DNA of 5,446 nt from Actinomycetota bacterium. Its GTDB lineage: Bacteria > Actinomycetota > Acidimicrobiia > IMCC26256 > JACDBD01. Within the stretch, counting starts at the first letter, position 1, and every line of letters starts with the position of its first letter. The DNA is taken from contig JACDBD010000139.1 of assembly GCA_013695115.1 (NCBI GenBank), positions 1 through 5,446 on the forward strand. Direction: 5' to 3'. Of this stretch, positions 1 through 5,446 are shown in pieces. The translations under genes were made by a program, and so were the position numbers. Below the pieces are notes generated by a model that ran no database searches, was not told the origin of the DNA, and worked only from the letters and a program-made list of their open reading frames with translations.

Positions 1-1
1 C

Positions 2-1879
2 TCGTGGTTGGCCCCCGGCGAGGCCGCCAACGCCGTCGTCCGGGTGGCCGGCAGCCAGGCCGTGGATGTCAACGTGGTGGCGCACCAGGTGATTGACTCG
101 CGCACCGAGTTCGAGGAGACCCTGACCGGCGATGGTCTCGGTTCGGTGGCGGATCAGGTCTCGTTCCCACTTGCCGCGCTCCCCTCGTCGGAGGCGGGGA
201 CGGTCGTCCTCCCCCTCGGGATCCAGGATCCCGCCGCGCTGCGGGACCCGGCCCGGCTCCAGCTCAGCCGCACCGGCATCTACCCGATCGAGCTCGAGCT
301 GCGCGACGCCGAAGGCAACGCGCTGGCGGAGTTCGTCCTGCCGCTCGTGGTCGTGGCGCCGGGGCCGGCCGGGACCCCGACGGTGGGCGAGAAGCTGCGG
401 GTGGCGTGGGTCTGGCCGCTGGTGGCGGACCCCGCGATCCTGCCCGACGGCAAGCCCGACGCCGAGGTCGTCGCCGAGTTGCAGGCCGCGGGCCGCCTCG
501 GCGTCCAAGCCGACGCCCTCGCCGGCGCCCCCGACATCCCGGTGACGCTCGCGCCCGGTCCGGAGACGCTCGAGGCGTGGACGGGCCTGGCGCGCCAGGA
601 CGAGTCGCTGGCTCCGAGCCTGGCCTCGGTGCAGGCCGCGCTCGGAACGAACCAGGTGCTCTCCGGGCCCTACGTCCCGATCAACATCCCCTCGCTCATC
701 GCCGGCGGCTTCGGCGCCGAGGTCGGGGCCGAGCTGGCGCGCGGGAACGAGACGCTCGGCTCGCTCCTCGGCACCCGCCTCGACCCCCGCACCGCCCTGC
801 CCGGCCCGACCGACGCGGCTTCGTTCGTGGCGTTGCGCGACGGCAACGTCGACCGGCTGATCGTCGACGGCGACGCGCTGGTCCCGATGGACTCGCGGCT
901 CACGCCGGCCCAGCCGGTCGCGCTCGAGCTCCAGGGACGGGTCGCGACCGCGGTCGTCTCCGACCCCGGGCTGGGCGCCCCCCTCACCGCCGACCTCTCG
1001 CCCGCGCTCCGCGCCCAGCAGTTCCTGGCCGGGCTGGCGATGGTCGCGCTCGAGCAGCCCAACGTGGTCCGGGGCGTCGCGGTCGTGAACCCCCGCGGCT
1101 GGGAGGCCCCCGCCCCGTTGCTCGACGCCGCGCTCGCGGGCCTGCGGGGGCACCCCCTCCTCGACCCCGTCGTCGTCGACCAGTGGCTCGACCAGGTGCC
1201 GCCCGCCACCGGCGATGACGGCGCGCCGGTGGTGCGCGAGCTCGAGCCCTACGCTCCCCCCGCACCGCCGGTGACGCCGGCGACCTTCCTCGACGCCGCC
1301 GGCCGGCTCGGCGGGCTCCGGTCGCTGATCGGCTCGGGCGATCTGCGCATCGCCCGCGGGGACAAAGCGCTTCGGATCGCGCTGTCGTCGGCGTGGGTCG
1401 GGGGCGCCGGTCGGCTCCGGGCGCAGGCCGAGCTCGGGGTGATCGACCAGTCGATCGATGAGGTGCTCTCCCGGATCCGCGTCCCCGTCGGGAGCACGGT
1501 CACCCTCACGGCGCGGAAGGGCAAGATCCCGGTCACGTTCCTCAACGAGACGGACCGGACCATTCGGGTCAAGGTCACGCTCGAGAGCGACAAGCTCTTC
1601 TTCCCCGACGGCGCCGAACGCGAGGTCGAGCTCCCACCCCGCAACACGACGGTCGGGTTCACGGTCGAGTCGCGCGCATCGGGCACGTTCCCCCTCGTGC
1701 TCACGGTGACGTCGGTCGACGAGGAGTTGGTCATCCAGTCGACCCGGGTGCGGGTGCGGTCGACGTTCGTCAGCGGCGTGGGCGTGTTCCTCACGGTCGG
1801 CGCCGCGCTCTTCCTCGCAATGTGGTGGCTGCTCCATTTCCGCCGCCGGCGGCGTCACGCCCCCGATGCGGCCACATGA
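2..1879 (+). CDS. DUF6049-family membrane-anchored extracytoplasmic protein (5' partial)
   Basis: The reading frame is open from base 2 and runs into the left edge. A TTG at 8 is available but unlikely to be the true start, because no signal peptide follows it; the N-terminus with its secretion signal is probably missing. Numbering from that TTG, residues 1-115 are beta-rich (Ig-like). Residues about 130-400 form an alpha/beta region beginning RVAWVWPLV, with PDIPVTLAPGPETLEAW and GPYVPINIPSLIAGG, the pattern I associate with DUF6049. Residues about 488-585 look like a second Ig-like domain. One membrane helix (about 587-611) and a cluster of five arginines end the protein, so the bulk should lie outside the cell with a short cytoplasmic tail. 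No catalytic motif was recognised. It directly precedes and overlaps murJ, as Rv3909 precedes Rv3910 in M. tuberculosis, which supports both identities. Its biochemical function is unknown; a role in cell-wall assembly beside MurJ is inferred from context. Confidence 0.8.
   Translation, partial: SWLAPGEAANAVVRVAGSQAVDVNVVAHQVIDSRTEFEETLTGDGLGSVADQVSFPLAALPSSEAGTVVLPLGIQDPAALRDPARLQLSRTGIYPIELELRDAEGNALAEFVLPLVVVAPGPAGTPTVGEKLRVAWVWPLVADPAILPDGKPDAEVVAELQAAGRLGVQADALAGAPDIPVTLAPGPETLEAWTGLARQDESLAPSLASVQAALGTNQVLSGPYVPINIPSLIAGGFGAEVGAELARGNETLGSLLGTRLDPRTALPGPTDAASFVALRDGNVDRLIVDGDALVPMDSRLTPAQPVALELQGRVATAVVSDPGLGAPLTADLSPALRAQQFLAGLAMVALEQPNVVRGVAVVNPRGWEAPAPLLDAALAGLRGHPLLDPVVVDQWLDQVPPATGDDGAPVVRELEPYAPPAPPVTPATFLDAAGRLGGLRSLIGSGDLRIARGDKALRIALSSAWVGGAGRLRAQAELGVIDQSIDEVLSRIRVPVGSTVTLTARKGKIPVTFLNETDRTIRVKVTLESDKLFFPDGAEREVELPPRNTTVGFTVESRASGTFPLVLTVTSVDEELVIQSTRVRVRSTFVSGVGVFLTVGAALFLAMWWLLHFRRRRRHAPDAAT
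1841..1854. repeat. 14-bp perfect palindrome at the end of the DUF6049 gene
   Basis: The bases cgccgccggcggcg read the same on both strands. They encode most of the five-arginine cluster after the membrane helix and lie 11 bases before the murJ ATG at 1866. The palindrome can be explained by consecutive GC-rich arginine codons, so a regulatory role is not implied. As RNA it could fold only with a strained small loop. Confidence 0.4.
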
Positions 1880-3584
1880 CCCCACCCGGCGCATGACGGC
1901 GGCCGGCGCCGCCGGCCGAACCGCAGGCGGCCGGACCGACGCCCGCGCATCCCGCCGACTCCTGCGGTCGAGCGCGATCGTCGGCGTAGGCACCGCGCTG
2001 TCGCGCGTGACCGGCTTTCTCCGCGTCGCCGCGATCGCCTACTCCCTCGGCGGCGCCACCGTCGCCGGCGTGTACAGCTACGCCAGCCAGACCCCGGCGA
2101 TGCTCTACGAGCTGCTCCTCGGCGGCGTGCTCACCGCCACACTCGTGCCGCTCTTCGTGCGCCAGGTCGAGCAGCGAGACGACCGGGCGACCAGCGCGGT
2201 GTTCACGGTCTCGGCGGTAGCGCTCCTCGGGCTGACGGTCGTGGGCGTGCTGATCGCCCCGTGGATCGTCGACCTGTACACCCTGCGCGTCAGCGGCGCC
2301 GACCGCGAGGCGCAACAGCAGCTGGCCACCGACCTCCTCCGGCTGTTCATGCCGCTGATCTTCTTCTACGGGATGGTCGCGCTGGCGACCGCGCTCCTGA
2401 ACGCCCGCCGCCGGTTCACGGCCGCGGCCCTCGCACCGATCCTCAACAACATCGTGGTGATCGCGATCTTCCTCGCGCTCCCCCGTATCGCCGACGAGCC
2501 GTTCACGCTCGACCGGGTGCGGCACGACACCGGGCTCGTCCTGCTGCTCGGGCTCGGAACGACCGCCGGGCTCGCCGCGGTCGCGCTCGTCCTGGTGCCG
2601 GCGCTCACCCGGGCCGGTGCCCGCATCCGGTTTGTCCTCGACTTCCGCCACGCGGCGGTGGCCACGATGATGCGGCTGTCCGGGTGGACGGTGGGCTACG
2701 TCATCGCCAACCAGGTCGCCCTGTGGGTCGTCCTCGTGCTCGCCAACGACGTGAACGGCGGCCCGTTCCTCTACCTGAGTGCGTACGCCTTCTTTCAGCT
2801 GCCGCACGGGCTGTTGGCGGTGTCGCTGATGACGACGATCGCGCCCGAGATGGCGAGCGCGGCCGGGCGCGGCGACATCGCCGGGCTCCGGGAGCGCCTG
2901 TCGTTCGGGCTCCGCATGACGATCCTGGCGGTGCTGCCGGCGGCGGCGGCGTTCGTCGGGCTGGCCCGTCCGATCGTGGTCGCGTTGCTGGAGCGGGGTG
3001 CGTTCACCGCCGCCGACTCCGCCGTCACCGCCGATGCGATCGCGTGCTTCTCGGTCGGGTTGGTGCCGTTCTCCGTCTACCTCTTCTCCCTGCGCGCCTT
3101 CTACTCCCTGCAGGACACGCGCACGCCGTTCCTGCTCAACTGCTTCGAGAACGCCGCCAACATCGCGCTGGCGATCCCGCTGTACCTGTGGCTCGGCATC
3201 CCCGGCCTCGCCTTGTCCTTCGCGGGGGCGTACGCCGTCGCCGCGGTCGTGACGCTGGCAGTGCTGCGCCGGCGGCTGGGCCGGTTCGACGGGCGCCGGA
3301 TCCTCGACACGACCGCTCGGGTGCTGGCCACGGGCCTGGTGGTCGCGGCCGCCACCGGGGCGGTCTCGCGGGCCCTGGGTTGGGAGACGACCGGCCGGGC
3401 CGTGCTCACGACCGCCGTGGGCCTCCTCGCGGCGATCGCGGCATGTGCGGCGGGCTTCGTCGCGCTCCGGGTTCCCGAACTGGCCGACCTGCGGGCCCTG
3501 CTCCCGGGCCGGTTCTCCGGCCGGCGCGGCCGCGAAGGCCTGCCCTCGGAGGTTCGAAGCCAGGGGTTCGCGCGGGAGCAGTGA
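1866..3584 (+). CDS. murJ: MurJ/MviN-family lipid II flippase
   Basis: A 572-residue polytopic protein of the MOP superfamily, expected to flip undecaprenyl-linked lipid II from the inner to the outer face of the cytoplasmic membrane. About 14 hydrophobic segments can be placed by eye (about 36-60, 67-97, 111-135, 156-180, 185-205, 223-246, 264-295, 301-325, 350-375, 388-413, 421-441, 443-466, 481-503, 512-534), matching the 14 helices of MurJ. Family signatures are SRVTGFLR (46-53), LPHGLLAVSLMTTIAPEM (312-329), LLERGAFTAADSAVTAD (374-390) and AFYSLQDTRTPF (411-422). A short basic tail follows the last helix; there is no C-terminal pseudokinase domain as in mycobacterial MviN. The start is uncertain: ATG 1866 overlaps the upstream gene by 14 bases, while ATG 1893 (residue 10) would begin 14 bases after that gene's stop. 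Neither has a clear Shine-Dalgarno, so translational coupling is likely. Arg47 and Arg53 correspond to E. coli Arg18 and Arg24, but the Arg52 and Arg270 positions appear to be Tyr81 and Ala308. Confidence 0.92.
   Translation: MRPHDPTRRMTAAGAAGRTAGGRTDARASRRLLRSSAIVGVGTALSRVTGFLRVAAIAYSLGGATVAGVYSYASQTPAMLYELLLGGVLTATLVPLFVRQVEQRDDRATSAVFTVSAVALLGLTVVGVLIAPWIVDLYTLRVSGADREAQQQLATDLLRLFMPLIFFYGMVALATALLNARRRFTAAALAPILNNIVVIAIFLALPRIADEPFTLDRVRHDTGLVLLLGLGTTAGLAAVALVLVPALTRAGARIRFVLDFRHAAVATMMRLSGWTVGYVIANQVALWVVLVLANDVNGGPFLYLSAYAFFQLPHGLLAVSLMTTIAPEMASAAGRGDIAGLRERLSFGLRMTILAVLPAAAAFVGLARPIVVALLERGAFTAADSAVTADAIACFSVGLVPFSVYLFSLRAFYSLQDTRTPFLLNCFENAANIALAIPLYLWLGIPGLALSFAGAYAVAAVVTLAVLRRRLGRFDGRRILDTTARVLATGLVVAAATGAVSRALGWETTGRAVLTTAVGLLAAIAACAAGFVALRVPELADLRALLPGRFSGRRGREGLPSEVRSQGFAREQ
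1897..1914 (+). other. GC hairpin in the murJ translation-initiation region
   Basis: Seven bases (1897-1903, cggcggc) are complementary to 1908-1914 (gccgccg), leaving a four-base loop. The stem starts one base after the second possible murJ start codon (ATG 1893) and 31 bases after the first (ATG 1866). It could affect initiation, especially from ATG 1893, but such stems arise easily by chance at this GC content. Confidence 0.25.
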
Positions 3585-3600
3585 GCGTCCCGCAGGGCGA

Positions 3601-3634
3601 CCGCCGGCCAGCCCGGTCGAGGATGGCCCGGCGG
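3601..3634 (+). terminator. Possible hairpin terminator after murJ (no U tract)
   Basis: Bases 3601-3610 (ccgccggcca) pair with 3624-3634 (tggcccggcgg), giving a 10-bp stem with one bulged C and a 13-base loop, 17 bases after the murJ stop. No run of T follows, so this is not a classical intrinsic terminator. Hairpins without U tracts have been proposed as terminators in Actinobacteria, but the sequence is about 75% GC and stems of this kind are expected by chance. It lies between two genes that otherwise look independently expressed, which fits mildly. Confidence 0.3.
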
Positions 3635-3658
3635 GCGAGGCGAGGCGCCCAGGAAAGG

Positions 3659-3667
3659 TGTAACGAT
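3659..3667 (+). promoter_or_regulatory. Weak candidate -10 region for degV
   Basis: TGTAACGAT at 3659-3667 resembles an extended -10 element (TGN followed by AACGAT, keeping the A at position 2 and the final A and T of the hexamer). It lies in the least GC-rich patch of the murJ-degV gap and would give a leader of roughly 40 bases. No convincing -35 hexamer is present 16-18 bases upstream. The 130-bp gap, much longer than the other junctions here, is the main reason to expect a promoter. Confidence 0.25.
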
Positions 3668-3697
3668 TCCGGTCTGGTCCCGGTCCGATCCGGAGCC

Positions 3698-3710
3698 AGA
3701 GAGGGGGGGG
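3698..3710 (+). promoter_or_regulatory. Purine-rich ribosome binding site of degV with a G8 run
   Basis: The tract agagagggggggg ends four bases before GTG 3715. GAGG at 3701-3704 can pair with the CCUC core of 16S rRNA about ten bases upstream of the start. Eight consecutive G (3703-3710) are unusual in a ribosome binding site. An in-frame TAA at 3661-3663 and no other ATG, GTG or TTG downstream of it make GTG 3715 the only reasonable start. Confidence 0.7.
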
Positions 3711-3714
3711 CTTC

Positions 3715-4551
3715 GTGGGTGTTCGAGTCGTCACCGACAGCGCATGTGACCTGCCCGAGGACCTCGTCGCCAAGCTCGACATCGAGATCGTCCCGCTGAC
3801 GATCCGGTTCGGCAGCGACGAGCTCGTCGACCGGCGCGAGCTCTCGACCGACGACTTCTGGCGCCGCCTGGGCGAATCGCCGGTGCTGCCGGAGACGTCG
3901 GCCCCGTCGGCGGGCGCGTTCGAGGAGACCTTCCGGGCACTCGCCGACGGTGGCGCCGACGGGATCGTGTGCATCAACCTCTCGTCGAAGCTCTCCGCGA
4001 CGATGCAGGCGGCCCAGGTCGCGGCCAAGGCGGTGCACGACGACTGCCCGGTCGAGGTGATCGACTCGCTCCACGTCTCGATGGGTCTCGGCAACCTCTG
4101 CATCACCGCCGCCAGGAGCGCGGCCGAGGGCGCCTCGCTCGAGTCGATCGTGGCGACGGTGCTCGACCAGCGCGAGCGCACCAAGCTCTACGGCACGCTC
4201 GATACGCTCGAGTTCCTCAAGAAGGGTGGCCGGATCGGCAACGCCCGCGCCCTGCTCGGGTCGATGCTCGCGATCAAGCCGGTCGTCGAGTTCAAGGACG
4301 GCGTCGTCGAGGAGGCGGGTAAGGTCCGCACCCGTTCCAAGGCGCTGCGCCTGCTCGTCGACAAGGTGAAGGAGGGCCCGGTCGAGAACCTGGCCGTCCT
4401 CCACGGCAACGCCCCCGACCTCGGCGAGCTCCTCGGCATGCTGAATCCGCTGGTCTCCCGGGACGAGATCGTCGTCGGCCAGATCGGTCCGGTCATCGGC
4501 ACGCACGCCGGGCCCCGCGTCATCGGCGTGACCTTCCAAACCGGCACCTGA
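3715..4551 (+). CDS. DegV family protein (fatty-acid-binding, FakB-like)
   Basis: A 278-residue soluble protein of normal DegV length. DegV/FakB proteins bind one fatty acid; in Firmicutes they present it to the kinase FakA, which makes acyl phosphate for phospholipid synthesis. Family motifs appear in order: VVTDSACDLP (5-14), TSAPSAGAF (61-69), SSKLSAT (90-96), VIDSLHVSMGLG (115-126), LDTLEFLKKGGRIG (162-175), IKPVVEFKDG (187-196) and IGPVIGTHAGP (257-267). Thr61-Ser62, Ser90/Ser91 and His264 sit where family members hydrogen-bond the fatty-acid carboxylate. Arg268 follows GTHAGP where many family members have Gly or another small residue. No FakA-type kinase gene is in the window, so the partner, if any, is encoded elsewhere. 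It has a strong ribosome binding site and a 130-bp upstream gap, so it may be transcribed separately from murJ. The family assignment is firm; substrate and physiological role are inferred. Confidence 0.93.
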   Translation: MGVRVVTDSACDLPEDLVAKLDIEIVPLTIRFGSDELVDRRELSTDDFWRRLGESPVLPETSAPSAGAFEETFRALADGGADGIVCINLSSKLSATMQAAQVAAKAVHDDCPVEVIDSLHVSMGLGNLCITAARSAAEGASLESIVATVLDQRERTKLYGTLDTLEFLKKGGRIGNARALLGSMLAIKPVVEFKDGVVEEAGKVRTRSKALRLLVDKVKEGPVENLAVLHGNAPDLGELLGMLNPLVSRDEIVVGQIGPVIGTHAGPRVIGVTFQTGT

Positions 4552-4576
4552 CGGAATTACGCCGAGCCCGGACGGG

Positions 4577-4582
4577 TAGCGT
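4577..4582 (+). promoter_or_regulatory. -10 element (TANNNT) of a probable leaderless kinase mRNA
   Basis: TAGCGT fits the TANNNT -10 consensus of actinobacterial housekeeping promoters. Six bases separate it from the GTG start codon at 4589, so transcription would begin at or next to the first base of the start codon. No Shine-Dalgarno sequence is seen before the GTG. No good -35 hexamer is present at the usual distance, as is common for this promoter class. Confidence 0.55.
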
Positions 4583-4588
4583 CGGGCG

Positions 4589-5446
4589 GTGCCCGAGACC
4601 GTCGCCCCCGGCCGAGTCCTCGGCGGTCGCTACCGCCTGGACCACGAGCTTGCGCGCGGCGGCATGGCGGCCGTGTGGGTGGCCGAAGACCCGCTCCTCT
4701 CACGCCGCGTCGCGGTGAAGATCCTGCACCCCGAGCTCGGGGTCAACGAGGCGCTGCGGGCGCGCTTCCGCCACGAGGCGGTCGCGGCGGCGAAGCTCAG
4801 CCACCCCGCGATCGTCGCCACCTACGACACCGGCGACGACGACGGCACCGCCTACATCGTCATGCAACTCGTCGAGGGTCCGACGCTGCGTCGCATGCTC
4901 GACGCCCGCGGCGCGCTCCCGGTCGGCGAGGCCGCCGACATCGCCAGCCAGGTCGCCGAGGCGCTGGACCACGCCCACCGCAACGGCCTGGTGCACCGCG
5001 ACATCAAGCCCGCGAACGTGCTCATCCCGCCCGACGGCCAGGTGAAGGTGACCGACTTCGGGATCGCCAAGGCCAGCGGGGGGGAGGACCTGACCAGCAC
5101 GGGCGCGGTCATCGGTACCGCCCGCTACCTCGCCCCCGAGCAGGTCAACGGGGACGCGGTCGACGGCCGCGCCGACGTGTACGCGCTCGGCCTCATCCTC
5201 TACGAGATGCTCACGGGAACGCTGCCCTTCCGCGGCGACAGCGAGATCGCGACCGCGATGGCCCGCCTCACGACGGTGCCCGACCCGGTACGCGACCTCC
5301 GGCCCGAGGTGGCGCCCATGCTCGACGCGGTGGTGAGCCGGAGCCTCGCCCGTGACCCGGAGCAGCGCTTCCCCTCGGCGCGGGCCCTGCACGACGCCCT
5401 CGACCCGGCGCGCGACTCGACGCCGCCCCCGCGCTCGGCTCCGGCG
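4589..5446 (+). CDS. Hanks-type serine/threonine protein kinase, PknB-like (3' partial)
   Basis: The frame is open to the last base, giving 286 residues. An in-frame TAG at 4577-4579 and no other start codon before the kinase domain make GTG 4589 the start. The kinase domain spans about residues 15-272. It shows a glycine-rich loop LARGGMAAVW (21-30), catalytic Lys44 in VAVK, helix-C Glu63, HRDIKPAN with catalytic Asp138 and Asn143 (136-143), DFG (156-158), GTARYLAPE (176-184) and ADVYALGLILYEMLTG (195-210), so it should be active. Thr169 and Thr171 in LTSTGAVIGT align with the two activating threonines of mycobacterial PknB. The loop has Ala22 in place of its first glycine. A Pro-rich linker begins near 273; any membrane helix and extracellular sensor (for example PASTA repeats) would lie beyond the edge. 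Its position near murJ suggests control of cell-wall growth, but substrates cannot be told from sequence. Confidence 0.93.
   Translation, partial: MPETVAPGRVLGGRYRLDHELARGGMAAVWVAEDPLLSRRVAVKILHPELGVNEALRARFRHEAVAAAKLSHPAIVATYDTGDDDGTAYIVMQLVEGPTLRRMLDARGALPVGEAADIASQVAEALDHAHRNGLVHRDIKPANVLIPPDGQVKVTDFGIAKASGGEDLTSTGAVIGTARYLAPEQVNGDAVDGRADVYALGLILYEMLTGTLPFRGDSEIATAMARLTTVPDPVRDLRPEVAPMLDAVVSRSLARDPEQRFPSARALHDALDPARDSTPPPRSAPA

Noticed and set aside
8..10. TTG as the true start of the first gene
   Set aside because: The frame is open to the edge, no signal peptide follows this TTG although the protein is membrane-anchored and extracytoplasmic, and a mature Ig-like strand appears to be already under way.
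3633..3650. Second small inverted repeat (gggcg...cgccc) in the murJ-degV gap
   Set aside because: A five-base GC stem at this base composition is not distinguishable from chance, and it overlaps the better hairpin at 3601-3634.
2261..3799. Open frame of 512 codons on the + strand in another frame of murJ
   Set aside because: Its translation is Arg/Pro/Gly-rich without domains and overlaps the clearly homologous murJ frame and the degV start.
1791..4184. Open frame of 797 codons on the minus strand
   Set aside because: It lies opposite murJ and degV, has low-complexity Arg/Gly/Glu/His-rich composition with no recognisable domain, and is the expected antisense shadow of GC-rich codons.
3406..4539. 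Open frame of 377 codons on the minus strand opposite degV
   Set aside because: Asp/Glu/Arg-rich antisense shadow; the + strand carries unmistakable DegV motifs.
4675..5355. Open frame of 226 codons on the + strand inside the kinase region
   Set aside because: The kinase motifs (VAVK, HRDIKPAN, DFG, APE) are all in the frame starting at 4589; this one is a frame-shifted shadow.
4700..5392. Open frame of 230 codons on the minus strand opposite the kinase
   Set aside because: Antisense shadow of the kinase with no recognisable domain.
1..5446. CRISPR, mobile element, tRNA/rRNA or defence-system signatures
   Set aside because: No regularly spaced repeats, transposase or integrase motifs, terminal repeats or RNA-gene sequence were found; all long coding frames belong to core envelope, lipid or signalling families.

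Overview
The window is very GC-rich and coding almost throughout, all on the + strand. It holds four genes: a DUF6049-type membrane-anchored protein (cut at the left edge), a MurJ/MviN-family lipid II flippase, a DegV-family fatty-acid-binding protein, and a Hanks-type serine/threonine kinase (cut at the right edge). The GC content, GTG starts, short gaps and gene families point to an actinobacterium. The order DUF6049-murJ matches Rv3909-Rv3910 of Mycobacterium tuberculosis, the conserved envelope locus on the origin side of that chromosome. What follows murJ (degV, then a separate kinase, instead of sigM) and the form of MurJ suggest a deep-branching lineage such as Acidimicrobiia. That placement is inference.

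Layout: positions 2-1879 encode an extracytoplasmic protein with one C-terminal membrane helix and a polyarginine stop-transfer cluster. Its last 14 bases overlap the start of murJ (1866-3584), so the two are probably co-transcribed and translationally coupled. A 130-bp gap (3585-3714) follows, with a GC-rich hairpin, a weak promoter-like site and a purine-rich ribosome binding site containing eight consecutive G. degV fills 3715-4551. After 37 bp the kinase starts at a GTG (4589) six bases downstream of a TANNNT -10 motif, a layout typical of leaderless actinobacterial mRNAs. It stays open to the last base. No intergenic stretch exceeds 130 bp, and no RNA gene, mobile element or CRISPR array is visible.

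Function: MurJ moves lipid II across the membrane for peptidoglycan synthesis, and the DUF6049 protein is its conserved but uncharacterised partner gene. The kinase keeps every catalytic residue I can check and belongs to the PknB-like group that controls envelope growth in Actinobacteria. The mycobacterial MurJ orthologue carries a fused pseudokinase domain. Here MurJ has none, but an apparently active kinase lies two genes downstream. DegV proteins bind fatty acids, and its place here hints at a lipid/envelope link but does not prove one.

I see no evidence of a wholly new system such as defence, mobile or biosynthetic genes. The points most worth a second look are the loss in MurJ of two cavity arginines essential in E. 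coli, the kinase/MurJ arrangement, and the leaderless kinase promoter.
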